Shown here: positions 27,050-36,382 of the stretch, piece after piece | Layout: each line of letters begins with the position of its first letter | Position numbering within the stretch: the stretch's first letter is position 1 | Assembly: GCF_017315725.1 (NCBI RefSeq) | Contig: NZ_JAFLRG010000001.1 | Coordinates: 1,550,001 to 1,614,000, forward strand | DNA from: Trinickia acidisoli | GTDB lineage: Bacteria; Pseudomonadota; Gammaproteobacteria; Burkholderiales; Burkholderiaceae | Direction: 5' to 3' | Length of the DNA stretch: 64,000 bases | Program-made: the position numbers and the translations under genes | The notes under the pieces: generated by a model | Told to the model about the DNA's origin: nothing | The model's input: the letters and a program-made list of their open reading frames with translations, nothing else | The model's database searches: none

Positions 27050-28465
27050 ATGAGTAAATCCGTGGCCGACGTCATGCAGCTCGTGAAGGACGAGGACGTC
27101 AAGTTTATCGACTTTCGCTTCACCGACACGCGCGGCAAGGAGCAGCACGTCTCGGTGCCCCTGTCGGCGTTCGACGACGACAAGTTCGAGAGCGGCCATG
27201 CGTTCGACGGTTCCTCGATTGCTGGCTGGAAGGGCATCGAAGCATCGGACATGCTGCTCATGCCCGATGCCAACACGGCTTTCATCGATCCGTTCTATGA
27301 AGAGCCGACGCTCGTCTTGACCTGCGACGTCATCGAGCCGGCCGACGGCAAGGGCTACGAACGCGATCCGCGCTCGCTCGCCAAGCGCGCCGAAGCGTAC
27401 CTGAAGAGCACGGGCCTGGGCGATACCGCCTTCTTCGGTCCGGAACCCGAATTCTTCATTTTCGACTCGGTCCAGTGGAACACGGATATGTCGGGCTGCT
27501 TCGTCAAGATCGGCTCGGAAGAAGCGCCGTGGTCGTCGGGCAAGGAATTCGAAGGCGGCAACTCGGGCCACCGCCCGGGCACGAAGGGCGGTTACTTCCC
27601 GGTCGCGCCGGTCGATTCGTTCCAAGACATGCGCTCGGAAATGTGCCTGCTGCTCGAGCAGATCGGCATTCCGGTCGAAGTGCACCACCACGAAGTGGCG
27701 GGCCAAGGCCAAAACGAAATCGGCACGAAGTTCTCGACGCTCGTGCAACGCGCCGACTGGACGCAGCAACTGAAGTACATCGTCCATAACGTCGCGCACA
27801 CGTACGGCAAGACGGCGACGTTCATGCCGAAGCCCGTCGTGGGCGACAACGGCTCGGGCATGCACGTGCATCAGTCGATTTGGAAGGACGGCCAGAACCT
27901 GTTCGCGGGCAACGGCTACGCCGGCCTCTCGGAATTCGCGCTGTTCTACATCGGCGGCATCATCAAGCACGCTCGCGCGCTCAACGCGATCACGAACCCG
28001 ACGACGAATTCGTACAAGCGTCTCGTGCCGCACTTCGAAGCGCCCGTGAAGCTCGCCTACTCGGCACGCAACCGTTCGGCTTCGATCCGTATTCCGCACG
28101 TGAGCAACCCGAAGGGCCGCCGCATCGAAACGCGCTTCCCCGATCCGATGGCGAACCCGTACCTTGCGTTCTCGGCGCTGATGATGGCCGGTCTCGACGG
28201 CGTGCAAAACAAGATTCATCCGGGCGAAGCCGCGGACAAGAATCTGTACGATCTGCCGCCTGAAGAAGACGCGAAGATCCCGACCGTCTGTGCCGGCCTG
28301 GAACAAGCGCTCGAAGCGCTCGACAAGGACCGCGAGTTCCTGACGCGCGGCGGTGTGTTCACCGACCCGATGCTCGACGCGTATCTGGAGCTCAAGGAAG
28401 CCGAGTTGCAACGCTTCCGCATGACGACGCACCCGATCGAGTTCGAGATGTACTACTCGCTGTAA
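27050..28465 (+). CDS. glnA: Glutamine synthetase, type I
   Basis: A 471-residue dodecameric enzyme making glutamine from glutamate, ammonia and ATP. Signatures include [12 protein letters not shown], the ATP-binding region [16 protein letters not shown], and the adenylylation loop with Tyr in NLYDLPPEE. This implies covalent control by GlnE. The ATG at 27050 has GGAGAAGAGG just upstream; a longer frame upstream covers the NtrC sites and promoter and is not real. It is followed by a terminator and then ntrB-ntrC, the classical glnA-ntrBC order, so expression rises under nitrogen limitation through the NtrC/sigma-54 elements upstream. Confidence 0.98.
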   Translation: MSKSVADVMQLVKDEDVKFIDFRFTDTRGKEQHVSVPLSAFDDDKFESGHAFDGSSIAGWKGIEASDMLLMPDANTAFIDPFYEEPTLVLTCDVIEPADGKGYERDPRSLAKRAEAYLKSTGLGDTAFFGPEPEFFIFDSVQWNTDMSGCFVKIGSEEAPWSSGKEFEGGNSGHRPGTKGGYFPVAPVDSFQDMRSEMCLLLEQIGIPVEVHHHEVAGQGQNEIGTKFSTLVQRADWTQQLKYIVHNVAHTYGKTATFMPKPVVGDNGSGMHVHQSIWKDGQNLFAGNGYAGLSEFALFYIGGIIKHARALNAITNPTTNSYKRLVPHFEAPVKLAYSARNRSASIRIPHVSNPKGRRIETRFPDPMANPYLAFSALMMAGLDGVQNKIHPGEAADKNLYDLPPEEDAKIPTVCAGLEQALEALDKDREFLTRGGVFTDPMLDAYLELKEAELQRFRMTTHPIEFEMYYSL

Positions 28466-28523
28466 GCGACGCGATGCGCTTCGTCTTTGTCGTCGGCGAA
28501 GCGCGCGTGAAGGATCGCTCTCG

Positions 28524-28550
28524 AAGGGACGGCGGCGCCGTCCCTTTTTT
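28524..28550 (+). terminator. Terminator between glnA and ntrB
   Basis: AAGGGACGGC (28524-28533) pairs with GCCGTCCCTT (28537-28546) across a three-base loop, followed by Ts. It would separate high glnA expression from ntrBC, with read-through giving lower ntrBC levels. Confidence 0.85.
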
Positions 28551-28581
28551 GTTCGATGCTCTTTCGCGTCCGTGAGTGACG

Positions 28582-29724
28582 ATGGTGCTCAAGAATTTGA
28601 TGAAGGCGAACAAAGGCCAAGCCGAGCCGCTGTCCGATGACGCGGCGCTGGCACAATCGGGTTTGCTGCCCGGGCTCGAGGCGCTGCCGACCGTCGCGCT
28701 CGTGCTCGACAAGCGCACGCTGCGCGTCGCGTTCGCGAATCCGTCGGCCGAATCGATGCTCGATTTGTCGCGCCGGCAGCTCATGCAGATGTCGTGGTCC
28801 GAACTGTTTGCGAATGGCGAGGACCTCGTCGCGACGATTGCCGCGATTGCCGAACATCGCTTTCATGCGACGCATTTGGATACCGTGCTCGAGCGGCCGA
28901 GTCGTGAGCCGCTGCATGTGCATGTGGTCGTCGGCTTTCTCGAGAGCGCACCCGATTACGTGCTGCTCGAGTTGTTCGAAAACGAGCGCCATTTGCGCAC
29001 CGATCGCGAAGAGCGCATTCACGATCTGTCGGTAGCGAACAAGCAGCTCATCCGCAACCTTGCGCACGAGATCAAGAATCCGCTGGGCGGCATCCGCGGT
29101 GCCGCGCAATTGCTCGAATTCGAACTCGGCGCGCGCGAGCGTCAGGAGCTGCGCGAATACACGCAGGTGATCGTCAAGGAATCGGATCGCCTGCAAACGC
29201 TCGTCGACCGCTTGCTGGAGCCGCACCGGCACCCGCACGTCGTCGGCGACGTGAACATTCACGAAGTGTGCGAGCGCGTGCGCGCCGTGATTCTCGCGGA
29301 GTTTCCTCGCGGCCTCACGATCGAGCGCGACTATGACGTGAGCGTGCCCGACTTGCGCGGCGACAAAGAGCAGTTGATTCAGGCGCTGCTCAACATCGTC
29401 CGCAACGCGGCGCAGGCGTTGCGCGAACGAATCGGGCAGGGCGATGCGCGCATTGCCTTGCGCACGCGGGTCGCGCGCAAGGTAACGATCTCCAAACGCC
29501 TATGTAAATTGGCATTGGACTTGCGAGTGATCGACAACGGGCCCGGCATTGCCGAAGAGATTCGCGATCGCATTTTTTATCCGCTCGTGTCCGGGCGCGA
29601 GGACGGCAGCGGCCTGGGTCTCACGCTCGCGCAAACGTTCGTGCAGCAGCACGACGGCTTGATCGAAGTCGAGAGCCGCCCTGGACATACCGAGTTTCAG
29701 ATTTTGTTGCCGCTCGTCAATTGA
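28582..29724 (+). CDS. ntrB: Nitrogen regulation sensor kinase NtrB (GlnL)
   Basis: A 380-residue cytoplasmic histidine kinase. A PAS domain lies at about residues 35-135 (LPTVALVLDKRTLRVAFANPSAE). The HisKA region carries the phospho-accepting His in NLAHEIKNPLGGIRGAAQL, and the HATPase has LLNIVRNAAQAL, DNGPGIAE and GSGLGLTLAQ. In this family PII (GlnB) switches it between kinase and phosphatase. The ATG at 28582 was chosen; a GTG two codons upstream is possible. It lies 13 bases before ntrC. Confidence 0.95.
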   Translation: MVLKNLMKANKGQAEPLSDDAALAQSGLLPGLEALPTVALVLDKRTLRVAFANPSAESMLDLSRRQLMQMSWSELFANGEDLVATIAAIAEHRFHATHLDTVLERPSREPLHVHVVVGFLESAPDYVLLELFENERHLRTDREERIHDLSVANKQLIRNLAHEIKNPLGGIRGAAQLLEFELGARERQELREYTQVIVKESDRLQTLVDRLLEPHRHPHVVGDVNIHEVCERVRAVILAEFPRGLTIERDYDVSVPDLRGDKEQLIQALLNIVRNAAQALRERIGQGDARIALRTRVARKVTISKRLCKLALDLRVIDNGPGIAEEIRDRIFYPLVSGREDGSGLGLTLAQTFVQQHDGLIEVESRPGHTEFQILLPLVN

Positions 29725-29737
29725 TAAGACTTACTCC

Positions 29738-31255
29738 ATGAAGCCGATCTGGATAGTAGACGACGACCAATCGATCCGCTGGGTGCTCGAGAAGGCGCTG
29801 GCGCGCGAGAATTTTCCGACGCTCAGTTTCGCTAACGTGCGCGAGGCGCTGGCGGCGCTCGAACGCGAGAGCCCGCAAGTGCTCATCTCCGACATTAGGA
29901 TGCCCGGGGCATCGGGTCTCGAGTTGTTGCAGACGATACGCGAACGGCTGCCCGAATTGCCCGTCATCATCATGACGGCGTACTCGGATCTCGATAGCGC
30001 GGTTGCCGCGTTTCAGGGCGGCGCATTCGAATATCTCGCGAAGCCGTTCGACGTCGATAAGGCCGTCGAACTGATTCGCCGCGCCGTGGACGAGAGCCTG
30101 CGCGGCTCGCAGGCGGGCGAGGCCGTGCTGACCGATGCGCCTGAAATGCTGGGCCAGGCGCCGGCGATGCAGGACATGTTCCGCGCGATCGGACGGCTGT
30201 CGCATTCGGCCGCGACGGTGTTGATCACGGGTGAGTCGGGCACCGGCAAGGAACTCGTCGCACGTGCGCTGCATCGGCATAGCCCGCGCGCGAACGGGCC
30301 GTTCATCGCGCTCAATACGGCGGCGATTCCGAAGGATCTTTTGGAGTCCGAACTATTTGGGCACGAGCGCGGTGCGTTCACGGGCGCGCAAGCCATGCGG
30401 CAGGGCCGCTTCGAGCAGGCGGAGAACGGCACGCTGTTTCTGGACGAAATCGGCGACATGCCGTTCGATCTGCAGACGCGCCTGCTGCGCGTGCTGTCGG
30501 ACGGGCAGTTCTATCGCGTCGGCGGACACAGCCCACTGCGCGCGAACGTGCGCGTGATCGCGGCCACGCACCAGAACCTCGAAGCGCGCGTGCGTCAGGG
30601 ATTGTTCCGCGAGGACTTGTATCACCGTCTCAACGTGATTCGGTTGCGTTTGCCTGCGCTGCGCGAACGGCGCGAGGACATTCCGCTGCTCGCGCGCCAC
30701 TTTCTGCAAAAGAGTGCGCGCGATCTCGGGGTCGAGCCCAAGCGCGTGTCGGATGCCGCGCTTGCCTATCTCACGACGCTGCCGTTTCCGGGCAACGTGC
30801 GTCAACTCGAGAATCTCGCCAATTGGTTGACGGTGATGGCGCCCGCGCAGACGATCGAGATCAAGGATTTGCCGCCCGACCTTGTACCGGGTGCGATGCC
30901 TGAAAGCAGCACCGAAATCGTGGCGGGACCCGCGGCGGCTGCGCAAGCTTCGGCGAGCATGGCCTCGGCCGACGGCGAGCGCAACGGCGTCGCGATCACG
31001 CCGGCCGCGCTTGCGGGTGTGGCGACGGGCGTGCCGGTCAGCGTGTGGGAGAGCGGGCTGCGTGCCGAAGTGGCGCGCATGCTGCGCGAGAATACCGTCG
31101 ACGTCATGGACGAACTCGCGCGGCGCTTCGAGGCTGCCGTCATTCGCGAAGCGCTCGACTTCACCCGCGGCCGCAAGGTTGAAGCGGCCGAACGGCTCGG
31201 CATCGGCCGCAACACGATCACGCGCAAGATCCAGGAGTTGCATTTGGAATCGTGA
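29738..31255 (+). CDS. ntrC: Nitrogen regulation response regulator NtrC (GlnG)
   Basis: A 505-residue sigma-54 activator. The receiver domain has VDDD at the N-terminus, the acceptor Asp in LISDIRMP and Lys in LAKPFD. The AAA+ domain has GESGTGKELVARALH (Walker A), the GAFTGAQ loop that contacts sigma-54, and GTLFLDEIGDMP (Walker B). The C-terminal Fis-type helix-turn-helix is AAERLGIGRNTITRKIQEL. A Pro/Ala-rich linker at about 385-430 is longer than in E. coli. It is the predicted activator at the two dyads upstream of glnA. A terminator follows. Confidence 0.97.
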   Translation: MKPIWIVDDDQSIRWVLEKALARENFPTLSFANVREALAALERESPQVLISDIRMPGASGLELLQTIRERLPELPVIIMTAYSDLDSAVAAFQGGAFEYLAKPFDVDKAVELIRRAVDESLRGSQAGEAVLTDAPEMLGQAPAMQDMFRAIGRLSHSAATVLITGESGTGKELVARALHRHSPRANGPFIALNTAAIPKDLLESELFGHERGAFTGAQAMRQGRFEQAENGTLFLDEIGDMPFDLQTRLLRVLSDGQFYRVGGHSPLRANVRVIAATHQNLEARVRQGLFREDLYHRLNVIRLRLPALRERREDIPLLARHFLQKSARDLGVEPKRVSDAALAYLTTLPFPGNVRQLENLANWLTVMAPAQTIEIKDLPPDLVPGAMPESSTEIVAGPAAAAQASASMASADGERNGVAITPAALAGVATGVPVSVWESGLRAEVARMLRENTVDVMDELARRFEAAVIREALDFTRGRKVEAAERLGIGRNTITRKIQELHLES

Positions 31256-31284
31256 TGCGCGGCTTGCGGTGACGCGCGGGAGGG

Positions 31285-31319
31285 CCGGCGACTCGTTACG
31301 AGCGCCGGTCTATTTTTTT
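31285..31319 (+). terminator. Rho-independent terminator after ntrC
   Basis: CCGGCG-A-CTCG (31285-31295) pairs with CGAGCGCCGG (31299-31308) with one bulged base and a TTA loop, followed by TCTATTTTTTT. Confidence 0.8.
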
Positions 31320-31333
31320 GCGCGAAAGGTTGC

Positions 31334-31346
31334 TTAGGACTACTAA
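31334..31346 (+). repeat. Copy e (best copy) of a recurring 13-base motif
   Basis: TTAGGACTACTAA, the reference copy, lies between the ntrC terminator and the end of xthA. Five related copies lie at 5414, 10932, 12314, 16390 and 44716. Confidence 0.45.
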
Positions 31347-31374
31347 TCGACGTCGCTTTGACGTGCTGCCCGTA

Positions 31375-32157
31375 TTAGGCAAGTTGCGCGATGACGGGTG
31401 CGTGGTCGGAGGGTTGGTCCCATTTTCGCGGCGTCCTATCGACTTCGCACATCGTGCAGGCTTCAGCCAGTGCCGCCGAGAGCAGGATGTGATCGATGCG
31501 CAGGCCGGCGTTGCGCCGGAACGCGAGCATGCGGTAGTCCCACCACGTGAACGTCTTCTCGGGTTGCTCGAATTGGCGGAAGGCGTCGGTCAGGCCAAGT
31601 TCGACGAGCTTGACGAACGCCGCGCGCTCCTCGGGCGAGACGAGGTTTTGGCCTTCCCAGGCCTTCGGGTCGTGCACGTCACGATCCTCGGGCGCGATGT
31701 TGTAATCGCCGAGCAGCGCGAGCTTCGGGTGGCGATGCATCTCGTCCTTCAGCCATTGCGTGAGCGCATCGAGCCAGCGCAGCTTGTAGGCGAATTTATC
31801 GGTGCCGGGCGCCTGCCCGTTCGGGAAGTAGGCTGAGATGATGCGCGCACCGCCTACGGTCAAGGCGATCATACGCTGCTGCTCGTCGTCGAAGCCAGGG
31901 ATGTTGCGCACGATCTCCGTGTCGTCGACTTCGATGCCGTCGCGCACGAGGATGGCGACGCCGTTGTACGTCTTTTGTCCCGCGCACCAGCTTCGATAGC
32001 CTTTCCCGGCGAGCTCTGCGTGCGGGAATTTTTCGTTCGTCAGCTTCAATTCCTGGAGACAGAGCACGTCCACGTGGCTCTGCGCGAGCCAGTCGATCAC
32101 GTGCTGCTGGCGAACCTTCAGCGAATTGACGTTCCAGGTGGCGATTTTCATGTTCAA
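31375..32157 (-). CDS. xthA: Exodeoxyribonuclease III
   Basis: A 260-residue AP endonuclease/3' exonuclease for base-excision repair. Motifs of the EEP fold are complete: KIATWNVNSL, LCLQELKL with catalytic Glu, GDYNIAPEDRDVHDP, and the C-terminal SDHAPV. A GGAAGAGA site six bases before ATG 32157 supports that start; a second ATG two codons later is also possible. It is the last conserved housekeeping gene before the AT-richer cassette on the right. Confidence 0.93.
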   Translation of the reverse strand: MNMKIATWNVNSLKVRQQHVIDWLAQSHVDVLCLQELKLTNEKFPHAELAGKGYRSWCAGQKTYNGVAILVRDGIEVDDTEIVRNIPGFDDEQQRMIALTVGGARIISAYFPNGQAPGTDKFAYKLRWLDALTQWLKDEMHRHPKLALLGDYNIAPEDRDVHDPKAWEGQNLVSPEERAAFVKLVELGLTDAFRQFEQPEKTFTWWDYRMLAFRRNAGLRIDHILLSAALAEACTMCEVDRTPRKWDQPSDHAPVIAQLA

Positions 32158-32353
32158 TGCGTCTCTTCCGTGATCAGCGGGATTGTAATCGCTTTTTGCT
32201 GCAATGCCTTATCGCATGGGGCTGGACCTGCGGCTAGGGCCGCGCCGTCTGGTAATGGAAGCTTCCGGTGGTCCGAAAATTTTAAAAAAAATATCGACGA
32301 CTAGCGCGAGTCCGTAAATTCGCCCGTGTTCCCAATTCAAAGAACACAAAGAT

Positions 32354-33670
32354 ATGACAGAGATGCGCGATGAGAAACGGGTAGGGGGTGTTCTGGCCGG
32401 TTGGAATTATTTGCCGACGGTTGGCCCCATGCAAATCCGGAATGCTTCCGGCCCGCGAGTACAGGTTGCGTCGGGGGAATGGTATGACGACTACATCATG
32501 GGATGGGGTTCATGCTTCCTTGGCCATGACAGCACCCTTATAAGAGACTCAATCACTCGGGCCTTGTCGGGCGGCTTTCTTCAGCAATATGAAACCGAGA
32601 AGCATCAGCTACTGAGCGAACGTTTCTGCTCGCTCGTTCCTTGCGCCGAGAGGCTCCGTCTTGTCAATTCCGGCCTCGAAGCCACTATGTATGCGATTCG
32701 AGTGGCGCGTGCCGTAACTGGAAGGCGTTTGATCCTCAAATTCGAAGGGCATTTCCACGGTCTAAATGACACACTTACCTGGAACATCGACTCTTCTGCG
32801 CGAAGTGGGGTGCTTCGCCCAACCGGCGAACTCGAACGTGTGGCCGGTACCGTTGGAATCCCAGACGAACTCGGTCTGTTGACCATTCCATTACCCTGGA
32901 ATGACCTGAACGCGGTGCAGAGAGCGTTCGATCTGAATCCCGACGATGTAGCCGGGATCATTCTCGAGCCGATTGCGCTCAATATTGGCTGTATCAAGCC
33001 GGATGATGGCTTCCTAGAGAATCTGCGCGCGCTTGCGACAAAGCACGGCGCATTATTGATTTTCGATGAGGTGCTGACTGGATTTCGTGCAAATATCGGT
33101 GGAGCGCAAAAAGATTTTGACGTTATTCCTGATATTGCTGCATACGGCAAAGCGTTTGGCTGTGGGATGCCGATAGCGGGGGTCGCGGGACGAGCCGAAT
33201 TCATGGATGTCATCGCGCCGCGTGGGCCAGTGCAGGTCAGCGGCACCAATACGGGGCGATATCTGTCGGTATCCGCGGCCCTGTCAGTTATCGATTATCT
33301 TGAAGATGGATCCGCACATCGACATGTCGCATGCTTGGAAGCGCAGCTAAAAAACGGTTTGAGTGGAATATTTGCTAGGCATGGTATTCCATGTCACATA
33401 GACGGTTATGGTGGTCGCATAGGAGTGCACCTCGGCACATCAGAGCGTCCCCGTTTGATGAGAGACATCGAACGAACATACCCTATCGATTTCTCTAGAA
33501 AATTGTTTCATATGTTGTCGATAGAATATAGATTGTACGGTTTTCTAATGCCTCTTTCTTATTGCCCGGAACCAATTACATTATCAGCGACGCATACGCC
33601 TGAGATGATCGACGACGCATGTGAACGCCTCGAATCTGCATTGAATAGGATTGGGTACCATGAAAATTGA
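32354..33670 (+). CDS. Class III aminotransferase (glutamate-1-semialdehyde aminomutase-like)
   Basis: A 438-residue PLP enzyme, first gene of the cassette. The fold-type I class III signatures are present: VNSGLEATMYAIRVARAVTGR, ILEPI, LLIFDEVLTGFR, and the Schiff-base Lys near residue 266 in AYGKAFGCGMP. Closest in appearance to GSA-aminomutase-like enzymes that aminate sugar or small carbonyl substrates in specialised pathways; the true heme-pathway HemL role is unlikely in this context. The next gene starts 11 bases inside its 3' end. It is AT-richer than the flanking genes. The start ATG at 32354 lacks a strong ribosome-binding site, and the 196-base leader region is AT-rich with no clear promoter. 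Confidence 0.85.
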   Translation: MTEMRDEKRVGGVLAGWNYLPTVGPMQIRNASGPRVQVASGEWYDDYIMGWGSCFLGHDSTLIRDSITRALSGGFLQQYETEKHQLLSERFCSLVPCAERLRLVNSGLEATMYAIRVARAVTGRRLILKFEGHFHGLNDTLTWNIDSSARSGVLRPTGELERVAGTVGIPDELGLLTIPLPWNDLNAVQRAFDLNPDDVAGIILEPIALNIGCIKPDDGFLENLRALATKHGALLIFDEVLTGFRANIGGAQKDFDVIPDIAAYGKAFGCGMPIAGVAGRAEFMDVIAPRGPVQVSGTNTGRYLSVSAALSVIDYLEDGSAHRHVACLEAQLKNGLSGIFARHGIPCHIDGYGGRIGVHLGTSERPRLMRDIERTYPIDFSRKLFHMLSIEYRLYGFLMPLSYCPEPITLSATHTPEMIDDACERLESALNRIGYHEN

Positions 33671-34169
33671 GGGCAATCAACCTGTCTGCGTTCGCCGTAT
33701 TAGTGAATCAGATATTGCTGCAATGCTTGAACTGATTTCTCAGATCGAATCGCCCGATGATCTCGTACAATCGGCAGGCACGCAATTTTCACGTGAATTG
33801 GCGAATCCTCATCATGAGGAAGTAAGATTTTTGGCGACTTTAGGAGGCATTGCCGTTGGAACTATGGGATGTGGCCCTGGGCCGATGCCGTCAAAGCATG
33901 CGCTATGGGCAGACTGGTTGATCGTCGATCGCCGTTATCGTCGGTGTGGTATTGCCTATCAGCTTTATATGGAAGTCGAGAAGTTCGCAGTGAATCTCGA
34001 TAAACGCTATTTGTGTTTGGATGTCGGCAATATAGACAGCGAGCGCGCGGCATACCTTTTTCATCGCCGCAACGGATTCCATATCGTTGGGAAAATCCCC
34101 GATTACTGGGGGGATCGAGAGCATCTACACATCATGGCGAAATACCTTATTTCACGGGAGCGGCACTGA
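33660..34169 (+). CDS. GNAT-family N-acetyltransferase
   Basis: 169 residues with a GNAT core: strand beta4 and motif A read LWADWLIVDRRYRRCGIAYQLYMEVEKFA (acetyl-CoA pyrophosphate loop RRCGIA), then YLCLDVGNIDSERAAYLFHRRNGFHIVG (motif B). The ATG at 33660 overlaps the aminotransferase stop by 11 bases, implying coupling. In this cassette it may acetylate an amino group introduced by one of the two aminotransferases, or protect the producer; both are inference. Confidence 0.8.
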   Translation: MKIEGNQPVCVRRISESDIAAMLELISQIESPDDLVQSAGTQFSRELANPHHEEVRFLATLGGIAVGTMGCGPGPMPSKHALWADWLIVDRRYRRCGIAYQLYMEVEKFAVNLDKRYLCLDVGNIDSERAAYLFHRRNGFHIVGKIPDYWGDREHLHIMAKYLISRERH

Positions 34170-34170
34170 T

Positions 34171-34653
34171 ATGGCGATCCTCAGCGGAGTCATAGAGCTA
34201 TTGAATGCTGTCAGGAGTTGTCGAGCCGATGGTCTCGTGCTCGGACTTTGTCACGGCTGCTTCGACATCGTCCACGTCGGCCACATCCACCATCTTCGTC
34301 AAGCACGCTCGCTGGTCGATCGCCTCTTCGTATCCGTGACGGCCGACGAGTTTGTCAATAAGGGGCCTAATCGACCGATATTCACCGATGCTATTCGAGC
34401 AGAGTTTATTTCCTCGATTCGATACTGTGACTACGCGATTGTAAACCATGCGACGACCGCTGAAAATATGATTTCCTTGCTCCAGCCCCATGTGTTCTTC
34501 AAAGGAGCGGACTATCGTTCTGGCAATGATTCGAGAGTTAGTGCAGAGAGGAGAATTGTCGAGAGAAACGGTGGGCGCATGGTTTTGACCGATGATTCTG
34601 TGATGAATTCAACCTCACGCATCGCGAGAATAATTACTTCGATGGACATGTAA
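34171..34653 (+). CDS. Nucleotidyltransferase, HldE C-terminal/cytidylyltransferase-like
   Basis: 160 residues of the HxGH nucleotidyltransferase superfamily: GLCHGCFDIVHVGHIHHL near the N-terminus (nucleotide-binding HVGH), FVNKGPNRPIFTDAIRAEFISSIRYCDY, and PHVFFKGADYRSG, which align with the adenylyltransferase half of HldE. The C-terminal ISSTKI-like signature is replaced by MNSTSRIARI. It would activate a sugar-1-phosphate or similar phosphate with ATP or CTP. The ATG at 34171 starts one base after the GNAT stop; the longer upstream frame overlaps that gene. Confidence 0.75.
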   Translation: MAILSGVIELLNAVRSCRADGLVLGLCHGCFDIVHVGHIHHLRQARSLVDRLFVSVTADEFVNKGPNRPIFTDAIRAEFISSIRYCDYAIVNHATTAENMISLLQPHVFFKGADYRSGNDSRVSAERRIVERNGGRMVLTDDSVMNSTSRIARIITSMDM

Positions 34654-34667
34654 ATGATCGAGGTGAA

Positions 34668-35339
34668 ATGAAAAAACTTCTATTGCTTGATCTCGATGGG
34701 ACGCTCATCGATACCCCACACTACGAAGCATGGTGCTACGCGGCCCGTCAAATTGGAATTGAAAATCTTAGCTATGAAGAATACGCCGTTTGGATAGCGG
34801 GTCGGCCACGCCTAGAAGGAGCATCTAGTCTCATTGGGTTGAAAAAAAGCCTCGTTCGAGTCGATTCACGTTACTCAGATACCTGTAGCGTATTAGCGGA
34901 GATAAAACAATTGGAATTTCTGAGACTTTCTACAGATATTCGATTTTTTGACGATGCGCTACGGTTGTTGGCGCGAGTGGAAACGTCGCGGCAAGATGTT
35001 AAATTCTATACGGCGTCTCAGAATGCGGCTGATCTCTTTCACACCGCATTGCGCAGATCTGGAAAATCGTTGAGCCGACGGGCGGTTGCGCGGCAACGGC
35101 GTGGTCAGACGCGAGCAGATTTGTTCTTGCATCTCACCGCCCAATACGCCCTAGATGCCGTCACGCTCGTCGACGACGCTCCACATGCCGTCGATGCGGC
35201 CTGCGGTCTTGGAATCCGAGCCTATCAGATCCGCCGCCATGAACGCCAACCGACGGCTAACGATTCACGCGCACGCATTCTTCCGTCACTTGATGACATT
35301 ACTGTGCCGATTCGCGAGACTCCAAAGGATAGGCAATGA
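34668..35339 (+). CDS. HAD-superfamily phosphatase or phosphosugar mutase
   Basis: 223 residues. Motif I is DLDGTLIDT (nucleophile and acid Asp), a four-helix cap follows, then motif II (FYTASQN) and motif IV (VTLVDDAPHAVDAA). The motif III Lys is not obvious and may be replaced by Arg in an Arg-rich stretch (RRAVARQRRGQTR). GH65 phosphorylases are commonly encoded with HAD beta-phosphoglucomutases that interconvert beta-glucose-1-phosphate and glucose-6-phosphate, and a GH65 gene is two genes downstream. A GmhB-like phosphatase is the alternative. Its stop overlaps the epimerase start (ATGA). Confidence 0.7.
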   Translation: MKKLLLLDLDGTLIDTPHYEAWCYAARQIGIENLSYEEYAVWIAGRPRLEGASSLIGLKKSLVRVDSRYSDTCSVLAEIKQLEFLRLSTDIRFFDDALRLLARVETSRQDVKFYTASQNAADLFHTALRRSGKSLSRRAVARQRRGQTRADLFLHLTAQYALDAVTLVDDAPHAVDAACGLGIRAYQIRRHERQPTANDSRARILPSLDDITVPIRETPKDRQ

Positions 35340-36382
35340 CTGATCGCTCAAAGGTTCTTGTAACGGGTGGAAGCGGGTACGTAGGCGCGCGGCTTGTACC
35401 CAAACTACTGGCTGCCGGTTATCGGGTCCGTATCCTAGACACCCAATTTTTTTCAAATGGGCTTGATCGGCCTCGCGATCATCGCCACCTGGAATTGGTC
35501 AAAGGAGACATCCGCAACCTATCGGTTGTCGAAAATGCGTTACGAGGCGTCCAAATCGTCATACACCTGGCAGCGGTGGCAAACGATCCCAGCTTCAACT
35601 TGGACCCGATGCTGAGCCGATCTATCAATATCGATTGTCTTCCCAACCTCATGAGGACAGCAAAACGCTTCGGTTGTCGACGCTTCATCTATGCGTCATC
35701 GGCCAGCGTTTACGGCATTAATGACCAGCCGGTGGTCGACGAGAAACAGCCGTGCGTACCCGTTACCGATTACAACCGGTACAAAGCAGAGGGGGAAAAT
35801 ATCCTGTTTGATCTTAACGATTCATCTTTCGAAACGATAGCGGTCAGAGCGGCAACCGTCTGCGGCTGGTCGCCGAGACAGCGGTTGGACCTCACGGTGA
35901 ACGTTCTGACTGCTAGCGCACTTGCTCGCGGTAGAATCACTGTCTTTGGGGGAAATCAGTATCGGCCCAATGTCCATATCGGTGATCTTTCTCGACTCTA
36001 TACGTTGCTGGTCGAACGCGATTCTTTAGGCGCGCTTTGCGGGCGCGCGATCAACGTAGGTCGCGAGAATGATACGGTGGCTGGTATCGCGAAGCAGGTT
36101 AAAAGCGTCGTCGACAGTTACTTTTCCCTGAATGTACCGATTACGGCGACGCTTTCCGATGACGTACGGTCCTATAGGCTCGACTCGGGGCTGATGCAGC
36201 GGGAACTAGGGTTTGAGTTTGTCTATACCATTCGAGATGCAGTCCTGGAAATATGCGAGCGATGGCAATCGGGAGCGTTCGAGGATAGCCCTGATGTCTT
36301 GGCGGACCCTCGTTATCACAATCTATTGAATATCCGGTTGTCGGACTGGTCGATCGCATCGTCCTCGGGGTGCACATGCTGA
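35336..36382 (+). CDS. NAD-dependent epimerase/dehydratase (extended SDR)
   Basis: 348 residues with a Rossmann fold: VTGGSGYVGARLV for NAD, HLAAVANDPS, and the catalytic SSASVYG and YNRYK (YxxxK) residues, then VRAATVCGWSP and a C-terminal sugar-nucleotide-binding part. Members epimerise, dehydrate or decarboxylate nucleotide-bound sugars. In this cassette it could act on the product of the nucleotidyltransferase and feed the DegT aminotransferase. It overlaps both neighbours: ATGA with the HAD gene and seven bases with the GH65 gene. Confidence 0.85.
   Translation: MTDRSKVLVTGGSGYVGARLVPKLLAAGYRVRILDTQFFSNGLDRPRDHRHLELVKGDIRNLSVVENALRGVQIVIHLAAVANDPSFNLDPMLSRSINIDCLPNLMRTAKRFGCRRFIYASSASVYGINDQPVVDEKQPCVPVTDYNRYKAEGENILFDLNDSSFETIAVRAATVCGWSPRQRLDLTVNVLTASALARGRITVFGGNQYRPNVHIGDLSRLYTLLVERDSLGALCGRAINVGRENDTVAGIAKQVKSVVDSYFSLNVPITATLSDDVRSYRLDSGLMQRELGFEFVYTIRDAVLEICERWQSGAFEDSPDVLADPRYHNLLNIRLSDWSIASSSGCTC

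Noticed and set aside
32158..32353. A promoter for the sugar cassette in the AT-rich leader
   Set aside because: Several A/T runs give weak -10-like matches, but no pair with acceptable -35 and spacing stands out, so none was called.
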